A stretch of 64,000 bases of DNA from Haliea sp. (GTDB lineage: Bacteria > Pseudomonadota > Gammaproteobacteria > Pseudomonadales > Halieaceae): contig JAHEBM010000001.1 of assembly GCA_024642245.1 (NCBI GenBank), forward strand, positions 101,693 to 165,692, read 5' to 3'. A program made the translations under genes and the position numbers. Within the stretch, counting starts at the first letter, position 1. Every line of letters begins with the position of its first letter. The notes below the pieces were generated by a model, which worked only from the letters and a program-made list of their open reading frames with translations, was not told the DNA's origin and searched no databases. This document shows positions 1 to 10,098 of this stretch, one piece after another.

Positions 1-452
1 GCCACTCCGGCCAACTCGGCACCGGCCGCGCTAATCATGTCTATGACCTCGCGCACTGCAGTTCCGGCGGTAATAACATCGTCGATAACCAGCACGCGAC
101 CCCGCAGGGGGGCTCCCACCAGTACCCCGCCCTCGCCATGGCTCTTGGCTTCCTTGCGGTTATAGGCAAAGGGGATGTCCCTGCCATGGTGGTCCGCCAG
201 GGCCACCGCGGTGGTCGTGGCCAGGGGAATACCCTTGTAGGCTGGTCCGAGCAGGATATCAAACTGCACGCCGGATTCGACGATTCTGCGCGCGTAACAA
301 CGGCCGAGCTCCGCCAGGGCTGCGCCACTGCAAAATGCCCCTGCGTTGAAGAAATAGGGGCTTATCCTGCCCGATTTCAACGTAAATTCGCCGAACTTAA
401 GTACATCGTGCTGACGCGCCAGCTCGATAAAATCAATTTGGTAAGCTTGCAT
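1..452 (-). CDS. pyrE: Orotate phosphoribosyltransferase, 3' end cut by window edge
   Basis: PyrE transfers orotate to PRPP to make orotidine 5'-phosphate in cytosolic pyrimidine synthesis. The first 150 residues are visible and the rest lies beyond the left edge. They begin [12 protein letters not shown] and contain the KGIPLA segment near residue 73, the flexible catalytic loop [11 protein letters not shown] at about 99-109, and the PRPP-binding motif [13 protein letters not shown] at about 120-132. E. coli PyrE is about 213 residues, so roughly the last third is missing. The ATG at 450-452 is the only sensible start. The gene is divergent from the crc homologue, an arrangement also seen in Pseudomonas. 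Confidence 0.95.
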   Translation of the reverse strand, partial: MQAYQIDFIELARQHDVLKFGEFTLKSGRISPYFFNAGAFCSGAALAELGRCYARRIVESGVQFDILLGPAYKGIPLATTTAVALADHHGRDIPFAYNRKEAKSHGEGGVLVGAPLRGRVLVIDDVITAGTAVREVIDMISAAGAELAGV

Positions 453-707
453 CTAAATGAATGGTCCCCGTATCAGGCTTTGTATTCCGCATATCCACCA
501 TATAAAATGCCCCGCACATCTGGAAATGACTGCTTCATAAACAGCCCTGCCAACGCGAGCGCGGTGGGCAGCAGGCACTACAAGTAAAAGCGTCACTGCC
601 AGCGGTTTTCTATACAGGATTTTGTACCTGGGCCCTGCCCGGCGGGAATCTGTCCCTGTCGGCGCGGGATGCGCCATGATACACGCTCTCATTATCAGGA
701 GCTACGA

Positions 708-1472
708 ATGAGAATCATCAGTTTCAGTGCGGACGGCATTATCAACGCCGCAGAAAATGGATTTTACGACTGGATGAGTGAGCAGGATGCAGACTTTATC
801 TGCATTCAGGATCTGCGCTGTTCGGAGTACGATTTACAGGATAACAAGTACTTTCCCCAGGATTATAACGCCTACTTTCTCGATGATATCGATGGCAAGG
901 CCAATGGCGTCGCCATTTACTGTCGCAAATTACCCAAGGCCATCATGTCGGGACTGGGCTTTGCCGATTTCGATATGGAAGGTCGCTATATCCAGGCTGA
1001 CTACGAGAACCTGAGCGTGGGCTGCCTGCTGGCCCCCTATGCGGAACCGGGCAATGCAGATCAACTGGCGCGCAAAATGGCCTTTTACGAACAACTGGGC
1101 GGCCACCTGCAAAAGGTACGCAATAAGCGCCGTGAATTCATTATCTGTGGTAACTGGCAGCTGGCCCATACCGCGGCCGACGTCCAGGACACCGACCGCA
1201 ACAGCAATGCGCCCGGCTTCCTTACCGAGGAGCGCCAGTGGATCAACGAACTGCTTGATTCCGGTTATATCGACGCCTTCCGGGAAATCAATTCAGATCG
1301 GGATGAGTTCAGCTGGTGGCCCGAGGGTGACCGCGAACTCAATGGCTGGCGCTCGGACTTCCATATCATCTCAAAAGGCCTGCAGTACACGGTCGACTAT
1401 GGCGCCATCTACAAGAGCAAGGCATTTTCTACCCACGCGCCGATTATCATGGACTACGATATCGAGCTGTAG
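708..1472 (+). CDS. crc: Crc-like catabolite repression control protein (inactive exonuclease III fold)
   Basis: This 254-residue protein has the endonuclease/exonuclease/phosphatase fold and resembles Pseudomonas Crc, which works with Hfq to repress translation of catabolic mRNAs. It starts MRIISFSADG and ends near STHAPIIMDYD. Positions that are catalytic in exonuclease III are changed: Asn7 is Ser, the Glu of the LQE motif is Asp (IQD), and the GDxN motif reads GNWQ. That pattern fits the non-nuclease Crc group rather than XthA. An in-frame ATG lies upstream, but the ATG at 708 has an AGGAGC ribosome-binding site six bases away and matches the family start. It is divergent from pyrE. Regulatory function is inferred from homology. 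Confidence 0.85.
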   Translation: MRIISFSADGIINAAENGFYDWMSEQDADFICIQDLRCSEYDLQDNKYFPQDYNAYFLDDIDGKANGVAIYCRKLPKAIMSGLGFADFDMEGRYIQADYENLSVGCLLAPYAEPGNADQLARKMAFYEQLGGHLQKVRNKRREFIICGNWQLAHTAADVQDTDRNSNAPGFLTEERQWINELLDSGYIDAFREINSDRDEFSWWPEGDRELNGWRSDFHIISKGLQYTVDYGAIYKSKAFSTHAPIIMDYDIEL

Positions 1473-1484
1473 GCCAGAGCCCGG

Positions 1485-2204
1485 CTAGCCGGCCAGCGCG
1501 GCCTTCTGCCGGGCAATCAACTGGTTGATGCCATCGGATGCCAGGTCAAGCATACTGTCCAGCTCGTCCCGTGCGAAGGGCGCGCCCTCGGCCGTACCCT
1601 GAACCTCGATAAAGCCCCCCGACTCCCCCATGACAACATTCATGTCGGTATCTGCGGCGGAATCCTCGGGATAATCCAGGTCCAGCACCGGTACCCCCTT
1701 GTATACACCGACCGACACCGATGCCACCATCTGCAATAGCGGGTCCTGGGTAAGCAGTTTTTTGCGCTGAAGGCCGTTGATTGCATCGACCAGAGCGACA
1801 CAGGCTCCGGTGATGGCGGCCGTTCGTGTGCCGCCATCGGCCTGGATAACATCGCAGTCTATTGTGATGGTGAATTCCCCCAGCTTCGCCAGGTCGACCG
1901 CGGCCCGCAGCGAGCGACCAATCAGGCGCTGGATCTCCACGGTGCGCCCGCCCTGCTTGCCCTGGCTTGCCTCTCGCGCCATGCGCGTGCCGGTGGAGCG
2001 CGGCAACATGCCGTACTCTGCGGTTACCCAGCCACGGCCCTGGCCGCGCATGAAGCGAGGCACCCCCTGCTCTACCGAGGCGGTACAAATCACGCGGGTG
2101 TCGCCAAAACCCACCAGCACCGAACCCTCGGCGTGGCGAGTAAAGTTCCGGGTGATGGTGATATCCCTGAGTTGCGTTGGCGCTCGACCACTGGGTCTTT
2201 GCAT
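1485..2204 (-). CDS. rph: Ribonuclease PH
   Basis: RNase PH is a phosphorolytic 3'-to-5' exoribonuclease that trims tRNA 3' ends. The 239-residue length is normal for the family. It begins [19 protein letters not shown], has the [19 protein letters not shown] segment near residues 54-72, and carries the conserved core [19 protein letters not shown] at about 116-134 and [17 protein letters not shown] at about 175-191. It converges with crc (12 bases between the stops) and diverges from yicC. Nothing is missing. Confidence 0.96.
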   Translation of the reverse strand: MQRPSGRAPTQLRDITITRNFTRHAEGSVLVGFGDTRVICTASVEQGVPRFMRGQGRGWVTAEYGMLPRSTGTRMAREASQGKQGGRTVEIQRLIGRSLRAAVDLAKLGEFTITIDCDVIQADGGTRTAAITGACVALVDAINGLQRKKLLTQDPLLQMVASVSVGVYKGVPVLDLDYPEDSAADTDMNVVMGESGGFIEVQGTAEGAPFARDELDSMLDLASDGINQLIARQKAALAG

Positions 2205-2383
2205 GATTTATCTCCCTTGCATTGCTCGTTATACGCTGCCGTTGTTTTGGCAGGCGCAGTATACGCGAGCTGGCGTCCGCATGGTTGCGCTAATACGTTT
2301 TTCAGCGTGTCCCGGTGCGCTGTATGCCCCGATGACAAGCTGCTACACTCAAAACCCTCGATGTTTTCCCCCCGGGTTTGTAC

Positions 2384-3250
2384 ATGATTCACAGCATGAC
2401 CGCCTTCGCCCGCGAAAGCGTGGCCACTGACCAGGGCCTGCTCACCGTTGAATTGCGCTCCGTCAACCACCGCTACCTGGATTGCACTTTCAAGTTACCC
2501 GATGCGCTAAAGGGACTGGAGCCACGCCTGCGCGAAACCGCCGCCACGGCATTGGCCAGGGGCAAAATCGACTGCCTGGTGAGACTGCAGGGTCATGCCG
2601 CCCCGGGAGGCGAGCTGAGTATCAACACCGGGCAGCTCGATAAATTGCTGGCAGCCACTGCACTCATAAACGAGCGTGTACCCGGGACCCGACCGCCCAC
2701 TGCGCTGGAGATATTGCAGTTCCCGGGGGTCTGTGGTGGCGAAGAGGATTCGCAGGAAAACCTGCAGAAATCGACCGAAGCCCTGTTTCGCACGACCGTC
2801 GATAACCTGCTGGCAAATCGCCTGCGCGAGGGTGACAAACTCGCGACCCTTGTGCTGGACCGGCTGCACCAGGTAGCCGTGGCTGTAGCGGATACCCGTG
2901 AGCTCCTGCCGGCACTGAAGCAGCAGCAGCAAAACCGCATTATCGCCCGAATCGAGGAGCTGGATATCGAGCTGGATCGCAATCGGCTTGAGCAGGAGCT
3001 GGTTCACCTGGCCCAGAAATCCGATGTCGACGAAGAGCTGGACCGCCTTGAGGCTCATATTGGCGAAGTGCGGCACACCTTGGAAAAAGGGGGTCCTTGC
3101 GGGCGCCGGCTCGATTTCCTGATGCAGGAACTGAATCGGGAAGCCAATACCCTGTCATCAAAATCGATCGCCAGCAGCACCACCCAGAATGCGGTAGAGC
3201 TCAAGGTTTTGATAGAACAGATGCGCGAGCAGATACAGAACATCGAATAG
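2384..3250 (+). CDS. yicC: YicC family endoribonuclease
   Basis: YicC-family proteins are endoribonucleases; in E. coli YicC has been linked to decay of the small RNA RyhB. The product is 288 residues from the ATG at 2384 and begins with the family-typical MIHSMTAFARE, so I prefer this start to the TTG two codons earlier. The N-terminal half carries ELRSVNHRYLD at about residues 26-36. The C-terminal part has EELDRLEAHIGEVRHTL followed by RLDFLMQELNREANTL and KSIASSTTQNAVELKVLIEQ, the usual family ending. It is 39 bases upstream of gmk, a common pairing, so the two are probably co-transcribed. Confidence 0.92.
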   Translation: MIHSMTAFARESVATDQGLLTVELRSVNHRYLDCTFKLPDALKGLEPRLRETAATALARGKIDCLVRLQGHAAPGGELSINTGQLDKLLAATALINERVPGTRPPTALEILQFPGVCGGEEDSQENLQKSTEALFRTTVDNLLANRLREGDKLATLVLDRLHQVAVAVADTRELLPALKQQQQNRIIARIEELDIELDRNRLEQELVHLAQKSDVDEELDRLEAHIGEVRHTLEKGGPCGRRLDFLMQELNREANTLSSKSIASSTTQNAVELKVLIEQMREQIQNIE

Positions 3251-3265
3251 CCATTAGAAAGATAA

Positions 3266-3907
<642 letters not shown>

Positions 3908-4007
3908 CCCCGCTTTCGGTGGCACGGGGCGTAACGCGCCGAATCGCCGCTTTCCCGCCGGCTCCCGGGGGGCGCCGGATGTGCCAATAATTAGGCAGCA
4001 CTACACT

Positions 4008-4036
4008 AGTGCGGCCCCGGCTGTTAAGGGTATAAT
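4008..4036 (+). promoter_or_regulatory. Possible sigma-70 promoter for rpoZ-spoT
   Basis: A perfect TATAAT hexamer lies at 4031-4036 in the 272-base gmk-rpoZ gap. No good -35 match sits 16-18 bases upstream; the 17-base position reads agtgcg. The rpoZ ATG is about 145 bases downstream, leaving a long leader. The call rests on the -10 box and the placement only. Confidence 0.35.
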
Positions 4037-4179
4037 TTGCGGTTCCGCCGGCATTGCCAAACCATCCGGCAAGAGGTCGGGCGCCGCCTTCGGGATGGCC
4101 GCCGGCCCGGTTTTATTAACTCGCCGCCTGGAGCCCTTGGGCCCCGGTCCGGCGCACTCAATATGGGAAGTAACAAGCA

Positions 4180-4440
4180 ATGGCACGTGTAACCGTTGAA
4201 GATTGTCTGGAACATGTCGCAAACCGCTTTGAACTGGTCATGGTAGCCAGCAAGCGGGCGCGGCAGATGGCCACCGGGGGTAAAGACCCGATGGTACAGG
4301 AAGAGTCGGACAAGCCGACTGTCATCGCGCTGCGCGAAATTGCCGAGGGCCATATCACGCCGGATATCCTTATTCGGGAGGATGAGCTGGACGCCGAGCA
4401 GGAACTCGCCGATGTGATGGAGGCCAGCGAAGCCCTGTAA
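4180..4440 (+). CDS. rpoZ: RNA polymerase omega subunit
   Basis: Omega helps RNA polymerase assemble by clamping the beta-prime C terminus, and in E. coli it forms part of a ppGpp site. The 86-residue product begins [20 protein letters not shown] and contains ASKRARQM and [17 protein letters not shown], all standard. It is 39 bases upstream of spoT, so polymerase and alarmone functions are linked in one operon, as in E. coli. Confidence 0.96.
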   Translation: MARVTVEDCLEHVANRFELVMVASKRARQMATGGKDPMVQEESDKPTVIALREIAEGHITPDILIREDELDAEQELADVMEASEAL

Positions 4441-4479
4441 TTCCCCACGGGCATCCGTGGACAGGACCATTTAACCACA

Positions 4480-6594
4480 ATGCAAACCATTGATGCCCTC
4501 GACTCCACGCTTCGCAGCTACCTCAACCCCGAGCAAACCAACCACGTAAAACGCGCATACTTTTTCGCTGAACAGGCCCATTTTGGCCAGGTCAGGCGCA
4601 GCGGTGAGGACTATGTGACCCACCCGCTGGCAGTGGCCGGCATCCTGGCCGACATGCACATGGATCACCAGAGCCTGATCGCCGCCATGCTGCATGACGT
4701 CATCGAAGACACCGGCATCCCCAAAGCCGCCATTGGCAAGCAATTCGGGCCCGCCGTGGCGGAACTGGTTGATGGCGTCAGCAAGCTGACCCAGATGGAA
4801 TTCGAAACCCTGGAGGAAAAACAGGCGGAGAATTTCCAGAAAATGGCGCTGGCGATGGCTCGCGACATACGGGTAATCCTGGTCAAACTGGCAGACCGCC
4901 TGCACAACATGCGCACCCTGGGTGTGCTGCAATCCGGCAAGGCCCGCCGCATCGCCAGGGAGACCCTCGACATCTACGCGCCCATCGCCATGCGCCTGGG
5001 GATGAACACCGTGCGGATGGAGTTCGAAGACCTCGGGTTCAACGCTCTGTACCCCATGCGTGCCCGCCGTATAGATGCCGCCCTGCGCAACGCCCGGGGT
5101 AACCGCAAGGAACTGGTCGATAAAATTCGTCACCAGATCGAGACCACACTGGCCCAGGAAGGGCACGAGGTGGAAGTGGTGGGCCGGGAAAAACACCTGT
5201 ACAGCATTTACAAGAAAATGAAATCCAAGCGGAAGTCCTTTTCTGAAATCATGGACATCTACGCCTTCCGCATCATCGTGGACTCTGTGGACACCTGCTA
5301 CCGGGTCCTGGGCTGCATCCACAGCCTGTACAAACCCGTGCCGGGCGAGTTCAAGGACTATATAGCCATTCCCAAGGCCAATGGTTACCAATCACTGCAC
5401 ACGGTGCTGATGGGAATGCATGGCGTTCCCATTGAAATACAGATCCGCACCCGCGAAATGGAGGCCATGGCCAATAACGGGATCGCGGCCCACTGGTTGT
5501 ACAAGACCGACAGCCAGACCGCTAACGGCAGCCACACCCGCGCCCGGGAGTGGGTGCAGGGTCTGCTCGAGATGCAGCAGCGCGCGGGTAATTCCCTGGA
5601 GTTCATTGAAAACGTAAAAATCGACCTTTTCCCTGACGAAATTTATGTATTTACCCCGAAGGGCCGGATCCTGGAATTGCCCCGGGGCGCCACCGCGGTG
5701 GATTTCGCCTACGCGGTGCACACCGATGTGGGCAACAGCTGCGTGGCCTGCCGGGTCAATCGCCGCCTTGCACCGCTGTCTGAACCCCTGCAAAGTGGCG
5801 AGACAGTCGAGATACTCACCGCCCCGGGGGCCAGCCCCAACCCGTCCTGGTTCAATTACGCCGTATCCGCCAAGGCGCGCACCAACATTCGCCACTTCCT
5901 CAAGAACCAGACCCGGGAGGATTCCGTCACCCTGGGGCGGCGCCTGCTCGACAGGGCGTTGGCGGGCTTCGATAGCAGCCTCGACCGGCTGTCTGAGGAC
6001 CAGCTTGGCGACTACCTCCAGCGCAATCATTACGCCCAGCTCGATGATCTGCTGGAGCAGATCGCCCGGGGCAACCGCCTGCCGGCAATCACTGCCCAGC
6101 AACTGCTGGGAGGCCTGGGTACGGATCCGGAACTCAGCAGCAGCGACGCCCTGCCGGTAGCCATTCGCGGTACCGAGGGCTTCATGGTCAACTACGCCAG
6201 GTGCTGCCACCCCATCCCCGGCGACCCGATCGAGGGCTATCTCAGCTCCGAGAAGGGCGTGGTAGTGCATCGTGAGCGCTGTAAAAACCTGGCCGAGATG
6301 CGTGACAAAAGCGAGCGCCTGGTGGCCCTGCGCTGGGACGAGGCGGTCGAAGGCGAGTACCCGGTAGAGTTGCGTATCGAGGTGGAGAACCGCCGTGGCA
6401 TGATCGCGGTGATCGCGACCCGCATCAACAGCATGGGCGTCAACATTGAGAAAATATCCACCAACGACAAGGACTACCAGTTCACTTACGTGGACCTTGA
6501 AATGATGGTCCGCAACCGTATCCACCTCGCGCACATAATGAAGCGACTACGCGCTATCAGCTCCGTGCGCAGGGTCACCCGAATCAAGAATTGA
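4480..6594 (+). CDS. spoT: Bifunctional (p)ppGpp synthetase/hydrolase SpoT
   Basis: SpoT balances synthesis and hydrolysis of the alarmone (p)ppGpp in the cytosol. The 704-residue protein has an N-terminal HD hydrolase domain (DYVTHPLAVAGIL, then AAMLHDVIEDTG near residues 66-77), a synthetase domain with DIYAFRIIVDSVDTCYRVLG and FKDYIAIPKANGYQSLHT near 290-308, a TGS domain after FPDEIYVFTPKG near 385, and a C-terminal ACT-type domain ending SVRRVTRI. The intact HD motif argues for SpoT over RelA. It lies between rpoZ and ridA, the usual context. Confidence 0.96.
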   Translation: MQTIDALDSTLRSYLNPEQTNHVKRAYFFAEQAHFGQVRRSGEDYVTHPLAVAGILADMHMDHQSLIAAMLHDVIEDTGIPKAAIGKQFGPAVAELVDGVSKLTQMEFETLEEKQAENFQKMALAMARDIRVILVKLADRLHNMRTLGVLQSGKARRIARETLDIYAPIAMRLGMNTVRMEFEDLGFNALYPMRARRIDAALRNARGNRKELVDKIRHQIETTLAQEGHEVEVVGREKHLYSIYKKMKSKRKSFSEIMDIYAFRIIVDSVDTCYRVLGCIHSLYKPVPGEFKDYIAIPKANGYQSLHTVLMGMHGVPIEIQIRTREMEAMANNGIAAHWLYKTDSQTANGSHTRAREWVQGLLEMQQRAGNSLEFIENVKIDLFPDEIYVFTPKGRILELPRGATAVDFAYAVHTDVGNSCVACRVNRRLAPLSEPLQSGETVEILTAPGASPNPSWFNYAVSAKARTNIRHFLKNQTREDSVTLGRRLLDRALAGFDSSLDRLSEDQLGDYLQRNHYAQLDDLLEQIARGNRLPAITAQQLLGGLGTDPELSSSDALPVAIRGTEGFMVNYARCCHPIPGDPIEGYLSSEKGVVVHRERCKNLAEMRDKSERLVALRWDEAVEGEYPVELRIEVENRRGMIAVIATRINSMGVNIEKISTNDKDYQFTYVDLEMMVRNRIHLAHIMKRLRAISSVRRVTRIKN

Positions 6595-6625
6595 GCTATC
6601 GCCTACACCGGCCAGGAGAATCGCA

Positions 6626-7009
6626 GTGAGCAACCGAGCAGTCATTTCCACGCCCAGCGCACCGGAGGCGATCGGCCCCTACTCCCAGGCCATCAAGGTG
6701 GGCAGTACCGTGTGGTTGTCAGGCCAGATACCACTGGTACCGGGCTCCATGGAACTGGTCACGGGCGATATCAGCGCCCAGGCGAAGCAGGTCTTCAGCA
6801 ATCTGGCGGCGGTGGCCGAGGCGGCCGGCGGAAGCCTGAACCATGCCGTCAAAATCAATATTTCCCTCACCAACCTGGAGCACTTCGGCGCGGTTAACGA
6901 GGTGATGGCGAGCTTCCTGCAAGAACCCTACCCCGCCCGGGCATGCGTGCAGGTGGCCGCATTGCCAAGGGGGGTGGATATCGAGGTGGAAGCCATCCTG
7001 GCAATCTAG
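6626..7009 (+). CDS. ridA: RidA family reactive intermediate deaminase
   Basis: RidA hydrolyses reactive enamine/imine intermediates from PLP-dependent amino acid metabolism, protecting other PLP enzymes. The 127-residue protein has the family signatures IGPYSQAIKVG near residues 17-27, VWLSGQIPL near 29-37 and the ending RACVQVAALPRGVDIEVEAI, which includes the substrate-binding arginine. It follows spoT by 31 bases, the common arrangement in gammaproteobacteria. Its last four bases overlap the stop of the convergent gene at 7006-7884. Confidence 0.95.
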   Translation: MSNRAVISTPSAPEAIGPYSQAIKVGSTVWLSGQIPLVPGSMELVTGDISAQAKQVFSNLAAVAEAAGGSLNHAVKINISLTNLEHFGAVNEVMASFLQEPYPARACVQVAALPRGVDIEVEAILAI

Positions 7010-7884
7010 TGTCGGGCCGCCAGAACCGCGCCATAGCCCCGGCGGTAATCCGGATAAACCAGCTGGTAGCCACTGGCATGAAGTAAGTGGTTACTACAGC
7101 GCTTATGCCCGCTGACAAATGATTCCGGTGCGCCCTCAAGGGGTTTTGCGGCATCCTGGGCAGGCGCCAACTGCACCCCCATTGCCGCGGCCAGCCAGGC
7201 CTCTACATCGTATTGCGCCGCGGGCAGGTCATCGACACCGTTGTAAATCGGAGCCAGCACGGCTCCGCTTTCGCCGCGCCCCAACAAATGGCAGATGAAG
7301 CCCGCGCAATCATCCCGGTGGATACGATTGCTGTAGCGTGTCGGTTGCCGGGGGCACAACTCACCTCGCCGGATACGTTCGAGCAGGCGCCCCTCGGGGT
7401 AGCCGTAGATCCCGGCAAACCGGATGACGGTGGCCATGTCGAAGGCATCCAGCAGCAGTTTCTCGGCAGCGATAATCGCCTCGGCTCGCGGATCATCGCC
7501 GGCAAGGGCGCTGGCCTCGTCTACCCAGCCACCCTCGCGCTCGGCATACACCCGGGTGCTGGACACCCACAGAATCCGGCGGGGCCGGTGCCTGCCAAGA
7601 CCCGCCACCAGGTTTTTCGCGGCCCCGGTAAACCCCTGCCGGTAACCGTCAACTGTCCGGTCACTGGGGTTACAGGTCGCCACGATAAAATCGGGTTGCA
7701 GTGCGGCAATAAACTCCAGGTCGCCGGGCACTGCATAGTCCCCGGCGAAACCGCGAAAGCCCGCGGGCAGGCGGCTGGTGTCGCGCCGCAGCCCCGATAC
7801 CTGCCAGCCCCTGTCCAGCAACTGGCTCCCCGCCCGGCAGGCCAGGTCGCCGCAGCCGACAAATAGGATGGAATTGCTCTTCAT
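7006..7884 (-). CDS. NAD-dependent epimerase/SDR-like protein (YeeZ type)
   Basis: The 292-residue protein is an atypical short-chain dehydrogenase related to E. coli YeeZ. The N terminus ILFVGCGDLACRAGSQLLDRGW has a GxGxxA dinucleotide-binding turn, followed by ILWVSSTRVYAEREGGWVDE near residues 104-123 and VIRFAGIYGYPEGRLLERI near 153-171. NRIHRDDCAGFI near 185-196 is also typical of the group. The ATG at 7884 has AGAGGT eight bases upstream. Substrate is unknown. It converges with ridA and is divergent from recG. Confidence 0.78.
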   Translation of the reverse strand: MKSNSILFVGCGDLACRAGSQLLDRGWQVSGLRRDTSRLPAGFRGFAGDYAVPGDLEFIAALQPDFIVATCNPSDRTVDGYRQGFTGAAKNLVAGLGRHRPRRILWVSSTRVYAEREGGWVDEASALAGDDPRAEAIIAAEKLLLDAFDMATVIRFAGIYGYPEGRLLERIRRGELCPRQPTRYSNRIHRDDCAGFICHLLGRGESGAVLAPIYNGVDDLPAAQYDVEAWLAAAMGVQLAPAQDAAKPLEGAPESFVSGHKRCSNHLLHASGYQLVYPDYRRGYGAVLAARH

Positions 7885-8034
7885 TAAGTTCTACCTCTGG
7901 TTACACTATACGTTGCCAGGCTCCAGACATCTCACCATGAACCCAAACTATTCGCGCGCCCACGGCGCCCCGCAAAACAGCAGCCGCCCCGGCGAGGCGT
8001 GCCTGTTTGCCGCCCCCGGGCAGGCGCGGTAATC

Positions 8035-10098
8035 GTGACCGGTATCGCCAGCATCCCGGTGCGGGAACTGCGCGGAGTCGGGCCCAAACTGGCCGCGAAG
8101 CTGGCCGATTACGGTGTACACCAGGTGGAGGACCTGCTGTTTCACCTGCCACTGCGGTACCAGGATCGCACTCGCGTCACCCCCATTGCCGGCGCCCGGG
8201 AGGGCGCTGACCTGGTGATCGAGGGAGAAGTGCGCGCCGCCGACGTGGTGATGGGGCGCCGTCGCAGCCTCGTTGCCCGCATCCAGGATAGCACCGGCAC
8301 ACTGACACTGCGTTTCTTCCACTTCTCGGCGGCCCAGAAAAGCGGCCTGCGGGCGGGTACGCGGCTGCGCTGTTTCGGCCAGGTACGCCGGGGCAGCAGC
8401 GGCCTGGAAATGTTCCATCCCGAGTACCGCTCGCTGCAGGGGGAAGATGAGCCCGCCGAGGAGGCGCTCACCCCGATTTACCCCACCACCACGGGCATCG
8501 GGCAGAACCAGTGGCGCATGCTTTGCAGCCAGGCACTGGCGAGACTCCGACGGCACCCGCCGCGGGACCTGTTGCCACCGGGACATAACCCCTACGACCT
8601 GGCCCGCGCCCTGGAATACCTGCACGCCCCCCCGCCGGATGCGCCCCAGGCCCTGTTGCGCGAGGGACAGCACCCGGCCCAGCAACGGCTGGCACTGGAA
8701 GAGCTGGTCGCGCATAACCTTTCGCTGCAACGCCTGCGCAATGCCCAACGGGCCGAAGGAGCACCCGCCCTGGCGGACCGGCCGGGCGAGCTTGCGGCCT
8801 TCCTTGCGAGCCTGCCGTTCGCACCCACCGCAGCCCAACGGCGGGTACTGGCGGAAATCGCCGGGGACCTGGCCAGGCCGGTGCCCATGCTGCGCCTGGT
8901 GCAGGGGGATGTGGGGTCGGGCAAGACCCTGGTGGCCGCCGGGGCGGCGCTGCAGTCCGTCGCCAATGATTACCAGGTCGCGATCATGGCGCCCACCGAA
9001 ATCCTGGCAGAGCAGCACTGGGCCAGCTTCAGCACCTGGTTCGGCCCCCTTGCGGTGCCCATGGAATGGCTGAGCGGTCGCACCAAGGGTAAAAAAAGGG
9101 AGGCCGCCCTACAGCGCATCGCCTCCGGTGAGGCGGCGCTGGTCATCGGGACCCATGCCCTGTTCCAGCAGGATGTGGCATTCAAGCGCCTGGGACTGGT
9201 CATCGTCGATGAGCAACACCGGTTCGGTGTACACCAGCGCCTGGCGCTCACCGGCAAAACCGGGCCGGGACAGGGCAAACCCCATCAGCTGGTGATGACT
9301 GCCACGCCAATCCCGCGCACCCTCTCCATGGTGGCCTACGCCGACCTCGACTGCTCTGTCATCGATGAGTTGCCGCCGGGGCGCCAGCCCGTCACCACCG
9401 TGCTTATCGACAATGGCCGTCGGGACCAGGTCGTGGAACGGGTGGCCGCAGCCTGTGGCCAGGGCCGCCAGGCTTACTGGGTGTGCACACTGATCGAGGA
9501 GAGCGACGCACTGCAGGCGCAGGCCGCGCAGGCCACCGCGGAGGAATTACAGCTGGCCCTGCCCGAACTGCGCATCGGCCTGATCCACGGCCGTATGAAA
9601 CCCGCTGATAAAGAGTCGGTAATGGCGGCGTTCAAGGCAGGTGACCTGGCGCTGCTGGTGGCCACGACAGTTATCGAGGTGGGCGTGGATGTCCCCAACG
9701 CCAGCCTGATGATTATCGAAAACCCGGAGCGCCTCGGACTGGCCCAGTTGCACCAGCTGCGCGGCCGGGTGGGACGGGGTCGCGACGCCAGTCACTGCGT
9801 ACTGCTCTACCAGGCACCGCTGTCCGCCTCTGGCAGGGAACGGCTGGCCGCGCTGCGCGACAGTACCGATGGTTTTTATATCGCGGAAAAAGACCTCGAG
9901 TTGCGCGGCCCCGGCGAGGTGCTCGGCACCCGGCAAACCGGGCTGATGGAGTTCCGCATTGCCCAGTTGCCAGCCCACAGCCACCTGCTGGACCAGGTGC
10001 AGGTCATTTCCAGGATTATCCTGGAGCACCATGGCGAACTTGCAGGCGCCCTGATCCAGCGCTGGACCGGTGCAAAGCAGGAATTCGGTAATGTTTAG
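8035..10098 (+). CDS. recG: ATP-dependent DNA helicase RecG
   Basis: RecG remodels stalled replication forks and Holliday junctions. The product is about 687 residues from the GTG at 8035. A GTG at 7999 would add 12 residues, but 8035 aligns with the family N terminus and neither has a strong ribosome-binding site. The wedge/OB region starts at LRGVGPKLAAKLADYG and HLPLRYQDRT. The helicase core has Walker A QGDVGSGKT near residue 290, DEQH with HRFGVHQR, TATPIPRT near 420, and motif VI HQLRGRVGRG near 575. E. coli RecG is 693 residues. The last four bases overlap the convergent DUF1415 gene. Confidence 0.96.
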   Translation: MTGIASIPVRELRGVGPKLAAKLADYGVHQVEDLLFHLPLRYQDRTRVTPIAGAREGADLVIEGEVRAADVVMGRRRSLVARIQDSTGTLTLRFFHFSAAQKSGLRAGTRLRCFGQVRRGSSGLEMFHPEYRSLQGEDEPAEEALTPIYPTTTGIGQNQWRMLCSQALARLRRHPPRDLLPPGHNPYDLARALEYLHAPPPDAPQALLREGQHPAQQRLALEELVAHNLSLQRLRNAQRAEGAPALADRPGELAAFLASLPFAPTAAQRRVLAEIAGDLARPVPMLRLVQGDVGSGKTLVAAGAALQSVANDYQVAIMAPTEILAEQHWASFSTWFGPLAVPMEWLSGRTKGKKREAALQRIASGEAALVIGTHALFQQDVAFKRLGLVIVDEQHRFGVHQRLALTGKTGPGQGKPHQLVMTATPIPRTLSMVAYADLDCSVIDELPPGRQPVTTVLIDNGRRDQVVERVAAACGQGRQAYWVCTLIEESDALQAQAAQATAEELQLALPELRIGLIHGRMKPADKESVMAAFKAGDLALLVATTVIEVGVDVPNASLMIIENPERLGLAQLHQLRGRVGRGRDASHCVLLYQAPLSASGRERLAALRDSTDGFYIAEKDLELRGPGEVLGTRQTGLMEFRIAQLPAHSHLLDQVQVISRIILEHHGELAGALIQRWTGAKQEFGNV

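Noticed and set aside
4471..5391. 306-codon open frame on the minus strand
   Set aside because: It is antisense to spoT and His-rich by codon mirror only.
5392..6534. 380-codon open frame on the minus strand
   Set aside because: It is the continuation of the antisense artefact across spoT; the sense gene is unambiguous.
7948..9018. 356-codon open frame on the minus strand
   Set aside because: It is antisense to recG and has no known motif.
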